18,321 nt of DNA from CAIVAT01 sp037131145 (GTDB lineage: Bacteria; Bacteroidota; Bacteroidia; Bacteroidales; FEN-979), in contig JBAXRP010000068.1 in assembly GCA_037131145.1 (NCBI GenBank), positions 1 through 18,321 on the forward strand. The letters are read 5' to 3'. The notes beneath the pieces were generated by a model. That model was not told where the DNA came from. It saw nothing but the letters and a program-made list of their open reading frames with translations, and searched no databases. Positions 7,512 to 15,104 of the stretch are shown one piece after another; the stretch's first letter is position 1; every line of letters starts with the position of its first letter. The translations under genes and the position numbers were made by a program.

Positions 7512-9440
7512 ATGAAAAAAATTCTACTCATTAGCATTATGCTGCTGACAATTGTCGGCTTTTCGAAAGCGCAGGTTGTATCTGATTTCGAAGTTATTAA
7601 GATGAATTTAATGTTGGGAGACTCCTCTGACCACAGTTCGATGATTGTGGTACCCAACCCCGATCCCACCGGAATCAACACAAGTAAGTGGGTAGTAACG
7701 TTTTTGCGCAGCAAAAAGGGAGTTCCATGGGGTGGCTTCTGGTCGGCATTAGCTTCAGTTGTTGACGTATCGGTTAACAAGTATGTCCACGTAAAAGTGT
7801 GGAAACCACGTATCAGTCCTATAAAATTTAAACTCGAAGGAGGAACCGCAGGCACTCTTGAAGTTGCTTCAATGACTCCTCAAACCACTATCGGCACATG
7901 GGAAGACATGGTATTTGATTTTACCTCAAAAACCGGCACTTATCCTACAATAGCATTCATGCCCGACTTTGAAGACCCTCTTACTCTTACCAATGATATT
8001 GTTATCTTTTTCGATGATATTATGGTAAACAACGACCCAACGCCAAATAGCGCTCCTGTATATGTTATCGAAGATTATGAAATCATCCCCTTGAACCTGA
8101 TGTTAGGCGATCCTGCTGTTGATGCAAGCGCAATGGGTTTAGTTCCAAACCCTGATCCCACAGGTATTAATACCAGCAATTGGGTTGTATTGTTTAATCG
8201 CGATAAAAATGGCGTTCCCTGGGGTGGATTCTGGTCCCCGACAGCCGTTGACGTGACAACCAACAAGTACATGCATGTAAAAGTTTGGAAACCACGTATT
8301 AGCCCAATTAAATTCAAAATCCAGGATGGCGCCGCAGGCACTCTCGAAGCTGCTTCCACCGGACCCCAAACCTCTATTGGAGAATGGCAGGACATGGTTT
8401 TCGATTTCTCATCAAAAACAGGTCCATATCCTATTATCGCCTTCATGCCCGACTTTGAAGATCCACTCACACTAACAGAGGATATGATCATGTTTTTCGA
8501 CGATATCATTTTAAACAATGATCCCAATCCTATTGTCCCACCGGTGTTACCACAGGTAATTCTTAATGTTGATATGCATCGTTCCGGACTCACAGCAGGA
8601 CAACAGGTTTATTTTGCAGGCGATTTTGGCGGCGTCTATGGAACCTGGAATGAACCGGGAACAAATGCAAACAATGAGCTTACCGATTCCAACGGCGATT
8701 CAATTTATTCTGTCACATTGACTTTGCCGGTTGGAAATTATCAGTTTAAACTGTTTAAAGGCGCTGGCTGGAATGGCGGCGAATGGACGGGCGATCCCAA
8801 CCGTAAGGTTACAATTTCCGGCGATGTTGCCCTTACCTACAAATGGGGCGTTAAACCTGCCGTTGTCACCTTTAATGTTGATATGAAAGGCTCAGGATTA
8901 ACAACCGGACCAGTTTCAAACGTAGGAAATTTCGGAGGAATTTACGGAGTATGGAATGAACCCGGAACCAACCCTGCTAACGCATTGATAGCAGCGCTCC
9001 CGGTTACAGACTCTATTTATACTATTACAATGACCCTTGATTCTATCGGAACATATCAGTTTAAATTTTTCGGTGGCATGGGATGGAATACAGGCGAATG
9101 GACCGGCGATCCAAATAGATCTGTTAAAGTATTGGGAGATACTACTTTTGCCGTTTTCAAATGGGGACAGAAATACCCCGCCGGTATCAGCGCAAACCCT
9201 CTTGCAAACCAAATCACCGTTTACCCTGTTCCATTTAACAATAACCTGATCGTAAACACTACAGTTGAATTGAAATCAGCCTCCATTACTTCAACTATGG
9301 GTCAGCAGGTACTGCGAATTGAAAACATTCATACCGGAATTACCACCTTCAACACATCAGAACTTTCTGTAGGCTTGTATTTCGTTACATTCTATCCGAA
9401 ATCAGGCAATCCATATTCAATGAAAATTATGAAATATTAA
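7512..9440 (+). CDS. T9SS-secreted multimodular carbohydrate-binding-like protein
   Basis: A 642-aa protein. Residues 1-21 are a Sec signal peptide ending SKAQ. Two tandem copies of a roughly 150-residue beta-rich module follow (residues 25-175 and 188-337, offset 162-163). Both contain PNPDPTGINTS, GVPWGGFWS, HVKVWKPRISPIKFK, AFMPDFEDPLTLT and a terminal FFDDI; the layout resembles jelly-roll (galactose-binding-like) carbohydrate-binding modules. Two tandem copies of a second module (about 349-447 and 451-555) carry NVDM...SGLT, GTWNEPGTN or GVWNEPGTN, YQFKLF or YQFKFF, and GEWTGDPNR; these look like E-set/CBM20-like starch-binding-type Ig folds. Residues about 561-642 are a T9SS type A sorting domain (ITVYPVPFNNNLIV ... 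GLYFVTF ... MKIMKY). I recognise no catalytic domain. It is probably exported by T9SS and displayed on or released from the surface to bind the PUL substrate. The ligand is unknown. Confidence 0.9.
   Translation: MKKILLISIMLLTIVGFSKAQVVSDFEVIKMNLMLGDSSDHSSMIVVPNPDPTGINTSKWVVTFLRSKKGVPWGGFWSALASVVDVSVNKYVHVKVWKPRISPIKFKLEGGTAGTLEVASMTPQTTIGTWEDMVFDFTSKTGTYPTIAFMPDFEDPLTLTNDIVIFFDDIMVNNDPTPNSAPVYVIEDYEIIPLNLMLGDPAVDASAMGLVPNPDPTGINTSNWVVLFNRDKNGVPWGGFWSPTAVDVTTNKYMHVKVWKPRISPIKFKIQDGAAGTLEAASTGPQTSIGEWQDMVFDFSSKTGPYPIIAFMPDFEDPLTLTEDMIMFFDDIILNNDPNPIVPPVLPQVILNVDMHRSGLTAGQQVYFAGDFGGVYGTWNEPGTNANNELTDSNGDSIYSVTLTLPVGNYQFKLFKGAGWNGGEWTGDPNRKVTISGDVALTYKWGVKPAVVTFNVDMKGSGLTTGPVSNVGNFGGIYGVWNEPGTNPANALIAALPVTDSIYTITMTLDSIGTYQFKFFGGMGWNTGEWTGDPNRSVKVLGDTTFAVFKWGQKYPAGISANPLANQITVYPVPFNNNLIVNTTVELKSASITSTMGQQVLRIENIHTGITTFNTSELSVGLYFVTFYPKSGNPYSMKIMKY
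7584..8522 (+). repeat. Intragenic tandem duplication encoding two binding-like modules
   Basis: Copy 1 is 7584-8036 and copy 2 is 8073-8522. The protein copies align end to end with only one- or two-residue indels. At the DNA level they share blocks such as TTCATGCCCGACTTTGAAGA and TTTGAAGA-rich flanks but differ at many third positions, so the duplication is old enough to have diverged silently while the aromatic and acidic residues were kept. Confidence 0.85.
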
Positions 9441-9507
9441 TTGTAATTTATTAACGCGGAAAATTGGAGCTCTCCTCCATGAATACCGTCTTAACATCAA
9501 AAAAATT

Positions 9508-9540
9508 GAAGCCTCTTTTCTTAGAGGCTTCAGTTTTTTT
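9508..9540 (+). terminator. Intrinsic terminator or attenuator just before the GH144 gene
   Basis: A 9-bp perfect stem GAAGCCTCT (9508-9516) with AGAGGCTTC (9523-9531), loop TTTCTT, is followed by AG and seven T residues (9534-9540). An A-tract precedes the stem, so it could also work on the opposite strand. It lies 67 bases after the T9SS-protein stop and ends 25 bases before the GH144 ATG at 9566, which makes it the best intrinsic terminator in the window and a candidate attenuator. Confidence 0.82.
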
Positions 9541-9565
9541 GTTCGGTTTGCTAATTTCTTTCATT

Positions 9566-11539
9566 ATGAAACAATATCCTCTTCTGACTCTATTTCTGGC
9601 GCTTAACCTGCTTTTTTCCACTGCCTGTAAGAAAAACCAGGCTGATACGCCTACAGGGACAATTCAACTCGCGCAGGTCAAAGCAGGTCCGGTGACGCTC
9701 AAAACCGGGGAAACCACCAAAGACATTGCAGTTGACAGTTCAATTACTATTTACTTTAATAATATTCTCGACCCTTCGTCGGTTACCGGTAGCATAATTT
9801 TAAAAAAAGCCGATAATACAGGAATCTCCTGCAATTGTATCGTTTTAGATGAAAATAGAACTGTCAGACTTACTCCTCAAAAACCGCTTGATCACATTAC
9901 AAACTATAAATTACAGATTACTTCTGGATTAAAAGGATCGCTTGGCGAAACCTTCCCCGGAATTGAATTTCTTTTCATAACTATTGCCGGAAAACTTCGC
10001 ATTGATATCATTACTATTAACAGCCAGCTCTTTCAAGTACCAACAATACCAAAGAATATTGACTGGAAAAATGTAAGCGTCGAGATTACCTTTTCAGATT
10101 CGCTGGACCCGACAAAACTGAATTCGTATTTTTCCTTGTCTTCTGGAATGCCCTTGAGTTTTTCACTTTCAGAAAACAATAGAAAAGTAACGGTTTCAAA
10201 CACGCAACCATTAAAGCCTTTTTCTCAGTGTTTTTTGAATATTTCAAAGAATTTAACTTCAAAAAACGGATTTCCTTTCGACGGATTTACCAACTATTTT
10301 TATACCGCTATCGATTCAACTCCAAAATTCCCGGTCATTACCGATGACCAGCTTCTTACTCTCGTCCAGGAAAAGACCTTCCGTTACTTTTACGATTTTG
10401 CTCATCCATCGTGCGGACTTGCACGGGAACGGAATACATCGGGCGATATCGTTACCATTGGCGGCTCCGGGTTCGGGGTAATGGCGTTAATAGTTGGAAT
10501 TGAAAGAGGTTTTATTACCCGTGACGAGGGATTGACACGGTTAGCTAAAATCCTGAATTTTCTTGAAACCTGTGATCGTTATCATGGCGCCTGGCCTCAT
10601 TGGCTCAACGGAAGTACCGGAAAAACAATCCCTTTTAGCGATAACGATAATGGCGCCGACCTGGTTGAAACCTCTTACATGATTGAAGGACTAATAACCA
10701 TGCGGCAATACCTTGATCCGGCTGTTCCAACTGAACAAATTCTTATCGAAAGAATAGACTCTCTTAACAATGCAGTGGAATATGATTGGTTTACGCGAGG
10801 ACAGAATGTATTGTACTGGCACTGGTCGCCAAATCTCGGTTGGATTATGAATATGCAGATTCAGGGTTACAATGAAACGCTTATCACCTATATTGTGGCG
10901 GCAACCTCAACCATTCACCCGATATCGGCGTCGGCGTATCAACAAGGATATGCAAGAAACGGCGGAATAATTAATGGCAGCAGTTACTACGGATACAAGC
11001 TCCCTCTCGGCGAGCCTTACGGCGGACCTTTATTTTATACCCATTATTCTTTTCTTGGATTGGATCCCAGGAACCTTCAGGATCAATATGCAAACTATTG
11101 GGAACAGAATGTAAACCAATCTTTGATTAACTGGAGCTATTGTTTTACAAATCCCAAAGGCTATCCCGGATATAGTAAAGTTTGCTGGGGACTTACTGCC
11201 AGTGATAATCCGTGGGGTTATGAGGCGCAGTCGCCATCTAATGATCTTGGAGTTATCACACCCTCTGCCGCTGTTTCAGCAATAGCATACACCCCCGAAC
11301 AATCCATGAATGCCATAAGGTTTTTCTATTACACTCTCGGCGACCGACTGTGGGGCGAATATGGTTTTTATGACGCCTTTGCCCCGTCGGAAGGATGGTG
11401 GGCAGATTCCTATCTTGCCATTGATCAGGGTCCCATTGTTTGTATGATTGAGAATTACCGCAGCGGGTTGCTTTGGGGTTTGTTTATGTCGAATCCTGAT
11501 GTAAAGTCAGGATTGACAAAGCTGGGATTTACATATTGA
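9566..11539 (+). CDS. GH144-type lipoprotein, putative endo-beta-1,2-glucanase
   Basis: A 657-aa lipoprotein of the Pfam 'glucoamylase' family (PF10091), now CAZy GH144. Characterised members are endo-beta-1,2-glucanases that release sophoro-oligosaccharides, so the family name misleads. The signal peptide ends in the lipobox STAC (Cys21). Residues about 37-140 and 150-255 look like two Big_5 Ig-like domains; residues about 265-655 are the (alpha/alpha)6-barrel catalytic domain. Acidic residues D361, D365 and E368 (in DNGADLVE) and E437 (in QGYNET) have the spacing I recall for the essential acids of the Chitinophaga pinensis enzyme (135, 139, 142, 211). The frame is open further upstream (TTG 9464, ATG 9479), but that extension would translate the terminator stem and puts 29-34 residues before the lipoprotein signal. 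I therefore chose 9566. The gene lies between the T9SS protein and GH3, and the pair GH144 + GH3 matches the known beta-1,2-glucan gene-cluster arrangement in Bacteroides. Confidence 0.9.
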   Translation: MKQYPLLTLFLALNLLFSTACKKNQADTPTGTIQLAQVKAGPVTLKTGETTKDIAVDSSITIYFNNILDPSSVTGSIILKKADNTGISCNCIVLDENRTVRLTPQKPLDHITNYKLQITSGLKGSLGETFPGIEFLFITIAGKLRIDIITINSQLFQVPTIPKNIDWKNVSVEITFSDSLDPTKLNSYFSLSSGMPLSFSLSENNRKVTVSNTQPLKPFSQCFLNISKNLTSKNGFPFDGFTNYFYTAIDSTPKFPVITDDQLLTLVQEKTFRYFYDFAHPSCGLARERNTSGDIVTIGGSGFGVMALIVGIERGFITRDEGLTRLAKILNFLETCDRYHGAWPHWLNGSTGKTIPFSDNDNGADLVETSYMIEGLITMRQYLDPAVPTEQILIERIDSLNNAVEYDWFTRGQNVLYWHWSPNLGWIMNMQIQGYNETLITYIVAATSTIHPISASAYQQGYARNGGIINGSSYYGYKLPLGEPYGGPLFYTHYSFLGLDPRNLQDQYANYWEQNVNQSLINWSYCFTNPKGYPGYSKVCWGLTASDNPWGYEAQSPSNDLGVITPSAAVSAIAYTPEQSMNAIRFFYYTLGDRLWGEYGFYDAFAPSEGWWADSYLAIDQGPIVCMIENYRSGLLWGLFMSNPDVKSGLTKLGFTY

Positions 11540-11555
11540 GATATTTTGATTTAGT

Positions 11556-11575
11556 CCTCCAGCTAAAGCCGGAGG
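11556..11575. repeat. REP-like hairpin between GH144 and GH3
   Basis: CCTCCAGCT (11556-11564) pairs with AGCCGGAGG (11567-11575) with a single mismatch, leaving a short A-rich loop. No T-run follows, so it is not a standard terminator. From memory, CTCCGGCTTTAGCTGGAGG-like palindromes are frequent between genes in Bacteroidota. It contains AGCTAAAG (11561-11568), also found in the repeat at 1264-1271. Confidence 0.55.
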
Positions 11576-11614
11576 CAATTCAAGTATAAAAACAATTCAT
11601 AAAAATTGCAGGCT

Positions 11615-13855
11615 ATGTTGAAAATTTTCCAAACCAGAATTATCATCTTCTTACTATTCACAATGGCAACTTTGGCATTGAAATCGCAAACTCCGACCAA
11701 TAGCGGAATTTCACCCGCAGATAAAATCAAAATTGATAACCTCCTGAAAACAATGACTCTCGATGAAAAAATTGGGCAATTATCATTGTTTACTTCCGAT
11801 TGGGATGTAACTGGTCCTACCCTTAACAGTAATTATAAAAATTTGATTAAAGAGGGGAAAGTTGGCGCAATTTTCAACGCATACACTGTTGATTATGTCA
11901 GGGAATTACAAACACTTGCCGTGGAAAAATCCAGACTGAAAATACCTCTCATATTTGGCTATGATGTGATTCACGGTCACCGGACTATCTTTCCGATCCC
12001 ACTGGCTTCGGCATGTAGCTGGAATATGGCGGCTATTGAACAATCGGAGCGGATTGCTGCCCGCGAGGCGTCAGCCGAAGGTATAAACTGGACTTTTGCC
12101 CCGATGGTTGATATTGCCCGCGATCCCCGCTGGGGTAGAGTTGCCGAAGGCGCCGGAGAAGATACCTGGCTCGGCTGCCGCATTGCAGAAGCCCGCGTAA
12201 AGGGTTTTCAGGGTTTAAATCTAAAAGACAACAATACAATCCTTGCCTGCGCAAAACATTTTGCAGCTTACGGAGCCGCTCAAAGCGGCAGAGATTATCA
12301 CACAGTTGATATGTCGCAACTTTCCCTTTATGAATGGTATCTTCCGCCATATAAAGCATGTATTGACGCCGGAGTTGGTTCTGTTATGACTTCGTTCAAC
12401 GAAATTGCCGGAATTCCATCCACTTCAAATAAATGGCTTCTGACCGATCTGTTGCGAAAAGATTGGGGCTTCAAAGGCTTCGTCGTAACAGATTATACCT
12501 CCATTAACGAGTTGGTAAATCATGGCGTGGCAAGGGATAACAAAGATGCAGCCATGCTTTCGCTTAATGCCGGCGTTGATATGGATATGCAGGGAAGTAC
12601 ATTTCTTGATTATCTTTCGGATTTGCTGAAAGAGAAAAAAGTGACAATTGAGGCAATTGATAATGCCGTGCGTGTAATTCTTGAGGCAAAAGCCAAACTG
12701 GGATTGTTTGAAGATCCTTATCGTTATTGTAATAAGGAGCGTCAGGAAAAGGAGATTATGACAACTGAAAACCTGGCGTTCGCTAGGAAGCTGGTATCTG
12801 AGAGTTGTGTCCTATTGAAGAATGACAAGCAAACACTGCCGATCCCTGCCGATGTGAAAACCATTGCCGTTATTGGTCCGCTTGGCGATTCAAAAAAAGA
12901 TATGCTCGGAAACTGGTCTGCGGCAGGTCAATGGGAAAAGTGTGTCACTCTGGTTGAAGGGTTGAAAAACAAGTTGAAAGGAAAAGTTGAAGTAATTTTC
13001 GAACAAGGTTGTAATACCAACGATGAAAACCGGAGTGGATTTGCAGCGGCAGTTAAACTTGCAGAAAAAGCCGATTTTGTCATTCTGGCGTTGGGCGAAA
13101 ATGGCTGGATGAGCGGCGAAGCGTCAAGTCGCAGTTCTATTGATCTTCCGGGCGTTCAGAATGAGCTTGCTGAGGAAATTATGAAAACAGGGAAACCTGT
13201 GGCAGTTGTATTGTTTAATGGACGTCCGCTCGCTATTACGAAACTTCACAGCCTCGCGCCTGCAATCCTTGAAACCTGGTTTGGCGGAACAGAAGCCGGT
13301 AATGGAATTGCGGATGTTTTAATGGGCGAGGTGAACCCATCAGGCAAATTAACAATGACTTTCCCGCAGAATTTAGGTCAGATACCGATTTTCTACAATG
13401 CCAAAAGTACAGGGCGACCATACCGCACAACTGATCCGAATGCGAAGTATGTAAGCCGTTACCTCGATGTTTCCAACGATCCTCTTTTTCCTTTCGGCTA
13501 CGGATTGAGTTATACGAAATTTTCTTACTCAGCTCTCGAAACAAATGTTGATGGAAACAAAATCCAGATAACCATTAAAGTTGCCAATACCGGAATCCGC
13601 GACGGCGAGGAGGTTGTTCAACTTTACATTCAGGATAAAGTTGGTTCAATAACGCGTCCGGTGAAGGAGTTGAAGGGTTTCCAAAAAGTATTAATTAAAA
13701 AGGGTGAAACAAAAACGCTCGTTTTTAATCTCACCCATGATAATCTTGCCTTTTATCATCCCGATCTGAAAAAGTTTTGGGAACCGGGAGAATTTGTGGT
13801 TTATGTTGGAACTAATTCAGCGGAAACGATCTCAAAAACCATTAAGATATTATAA
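11615..13855 (+). CDS. bglX: BglX-type GH3 beta-glucosidase, periplasmic
   Basis: A 746-aa exo-acting beta-glucosidase that removes terminal glucose from oligosaccharides. The signal peptide covers about residues 1-26 (MLKIFQTR then a hydrophobic run, ending LKSQ) with no lipobox Cys, so it should be a soluble periplasmic protein. The N-terminal GH3 barrel (about 45-355) has LIFGYDVIHGHRTIFPIP, FAPMVDIARDPRWGRVAEGAGED and the nucleophile Asp293 in FVVTDYTS. The second alpha/beta domain (about 385-600) has the probable acid/base Glu502 in SGEASSRS. A C-terminal fibronectin-III-like domain (about 655-740: EVVQLYIQD, RPVKELKGFQKV) completes the BglX layout. Start: ATG 11615 is preferred over the in-frame TTG at 11606, which adds only three residues. 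In this context it probably converts sophoro- or gentio-oligosaccharides to glucose. Similarity to E. coli BglX is clear, but linkage preference cannot be read from the sequence. Confidence 0.95.
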   Translation: MLKIFQTRIIIFLLFTMATLALKSQTPTNSGISPADKIKIDNLLKTMTLDEKIGQLSLFTSDWDVTGPTLNSNYKNLIKEGKVGAIFNAYTVDYVRELQTLAVEKSRLKIPLIFGYDVIHGHRTIFPIPLASACSWNMAAIEQSERIAAREASAEGINWTFAPMVDIARDPRWGRVAEGAGEDTWLGCRIAEARVKGFQGLNLKDNNTILACAKHFAAYGAAQSGRDYHTVDMSQLSLYEWYLPPYKACIDAGVGSVMTSFNEIAGIPSTSNKWLLTDLLRKDWGFKGFVVTDYTSINELVNHGVARDNKDAAMLSLNAGVDMDMQGSTFLDYLSDLLKEKKVTIEAIDNAVRVILEAKAKLGLFEDPYRYCNKERQEKEIMTTENLAFARKLVSESCVLLKNDKQTLPIPADVKTIAVIGPLGDSKKDMLGNWSAAGQWEKCVTLVEGLKNKLKGKVEVIFEQGCNTNDENRSGFAAAVKLAEKADFVILALGENGWMSGEASSRSSIDLPGVQNELAEEIMKTGKPVAVVLFNGRPLAITKLHSLAPAILETWFGGTEAGNGIADVLMGEVNPSGKLTMTFPQNLGQIPIFYNAKSTGRPYRTTDPNAKYVSRYLDVSNDPLFPFGYGLSYTKFSYSALETNVDGNKIQITIKVANTGIRDGEEVVQLYIQDKVGSITRPVKELKGFQKVLIKKGETKTLVFNLTHDNLAFYHPDLKKFWEPGEFVVYVGTNSAETISKTIKIL

Positions 13856-13864
13856 AACCTTCAA

Positions 13865-15100
13865 TTAATTTCCCTTTTTATAGACAATCGAAACAAGCGA
13901 TTTATCATCCCCGCCCATATTCACAGTAAGACCATAAGGACGGTTGGGATTGATTGTGATCTGGGCGTCGCCTGCTTTGCCGGTGAGCTGTTCCAGAATT
14001 GTAACAGCCTGGTGAACGCCGGTGCCACCCGTCGGGTGTCCCCAACCAATCAACCCGCCGGTTGTGTTTACAGGAACCTTTCCGCTGCGCGCGGTATTTC
14101 CTTCAAGAATGAAATCAGCTCCTTTGCCTTTTTCAGCAAAACCTATAGCTTCCATGCACATCAACCCAGCAACAGTGAAGCAGTCATGAATCTCGGCAGC
14201 GCCAATCTGATCGCGGGTAATTCCGGCTGAAGCGAGCGCCATTTTTATAGCCTGTTTTGTTGTTGTAAGTTCTGTTGGGTCAATCGGAGGTTTAGTAATG
14301 TCCTCCTCTATCTGACCCCAGCCAATAACTTCAACAGCTTCGCTTAAAGGAATACCACAACGTTTTAGTCCTTCCTCCGAAACAATGGCAATGGCTGAGG
14401 CTCCATCGGAAACCTTTGAACAATCAAACACGTTCAGATTGTCAACAAATGATTTCCCGTTTGGTTCCATCATGGCTAACTCTTCAAGATCTTTCGTTGT
14501 ATTGTGGTATTCCTGGGCAGTAGGACAAAGCCGCGCATTTTCAACGGCATTGCGGAACCATCGTGCAAAAGCCTGCCGGGTTTTATCCCTGCCATACTTT
14601 TCAAAATAGGCTCCGGCACGGTCGCTGAACTGTCCGGGAAAGAAATAGGCATGACCGTTCTTACGGTTTTTAAACCAACCTGCGCCTGCAAGGTAGTCGG
14701 CGCAATAGATAGCTTTTACTGTATTCTGCACCTCAACGCCAATCACGAGAACAACCTCGGCAGTTTCAGCAAGAACGCTTTTGATTCCGGTCATCAGGGC
14801 AAGTCCGCCGGTGGCGCACGCGCCTTCAACCCGAACTGCTGGTTTGTACCGCAAACCTTCGTCAATATAAGGGAAAAATGCGGCGAGATTTGCCTGCCTG
14901 TTGAAACGCGACGCCATGAAGTTTCCAATCACACATTCATCCACATTCTTTGCTCCGCCAATTTTTTTCAACGTACCCTGCCCGGATTCTTTTATATATT
15001 CTTCCAGTCCCGGACGTTCCTTTTTGGGGTTGAACTCTTTTCTGCCAGTACCCAGCGCGATGGTGTTGTAACCGGCAACCATATATACTTTTCTTCTCAT
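13865..15100 (-). CDS. SCP2-type thiolase (acetyl-CoA acyltransferase)
   Basis: A 411-aa thiolase-superfamily protein, closest in layout to the SCP2/SCP-X thiolase class that cleaves 3-ketoacyl-CoA with CoA, or condenses acyl-CoAs. Nucleophile Cys95 is in VEGACATGG. His305 lies in EIHDCFT; the HDCF fingerprint marks SCP2-type thiolases and supplies the second reactive Cys there. His355 is in GWGHPTGGTG. At the C-terminus NMGGDDKS replaces the CxGGG of classical thiolases, with Asn where the second Cys would be, in keeping with that class. It is the last gene of a three-gene minus-strand operon, starting 4 bases after the dehydrogenase stop. Its 3' end faces the GH3 gene with a 9-base gap. Likely role is the final step of beta-oxidation; a biosynthetic direction is possible. 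Confidence 0.92.
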   Translation of the reverse strand: MRRKVYMVAGYNTIALGTGRKEFNPKKERPGLEEYIKESGQGTLKKIGGAKNVDECVIGNFMASRFNRQANLAAFFPYIDEGLRYKPAVRVEGACATGGLALMTGIKSVLAETAEVVLVIGVEVQNTVKAIYCADYLAGAGWFKNRKNGHAYFFPGQFSDRAGAYFEKYGRDKTRQAFARWFRNAVENARLCPTAQEYHNTTKDLEELAMMEPNGKSFVDNLNVFDCSKVSDGASAIAIVSEEGLKRCGIPLSEAVEVIGWGQIEEDITKPPIDPTELTTTKQAIKMALASAGITRDQIGAAEIHDCFTVAGLMCMEAIGFAEKGKGADFILEGNTARSGKVPVNTTGGLIGWGHPTGGTGVHQAVTILEQLTGKAGDAQITINPNRPYGLTVNMGGDDKSLVSIVYKKGN

Positions 15101-15104
15101 AATG

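Noticed and set aside
8075..8593. Minus-strand open frame (172 codons) inside the T9SS protein gene
   Set aside because: It mirrors the tandem modules; a similar shadow occurs in the first copy (7496-7855), as expected from duplicated DNA rather than from a real gene.
9464..9565. N-terminal extension of the GH144 gene from TTG 9464 or ATG 9479
   Set aside because: It would translate the intrinsic terminator stem and put 29-34 residues before a perfect lipoprotein signal peptide that starts at 9566.
11540..11550. TATTTTGA as a promoter -7 element for the GH3 gene
   Set aside because: It is one base short of TAnnTTTG, abuts the GH144 stop and has no -33 partner; read-through from GH144 is simpler.
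11606..11614. TTG start for the GH3 gene
   Set aside because: ATG at 11615 is three codons downstream and gives a normal signal peptide; the TTG adds nothing recognisable.
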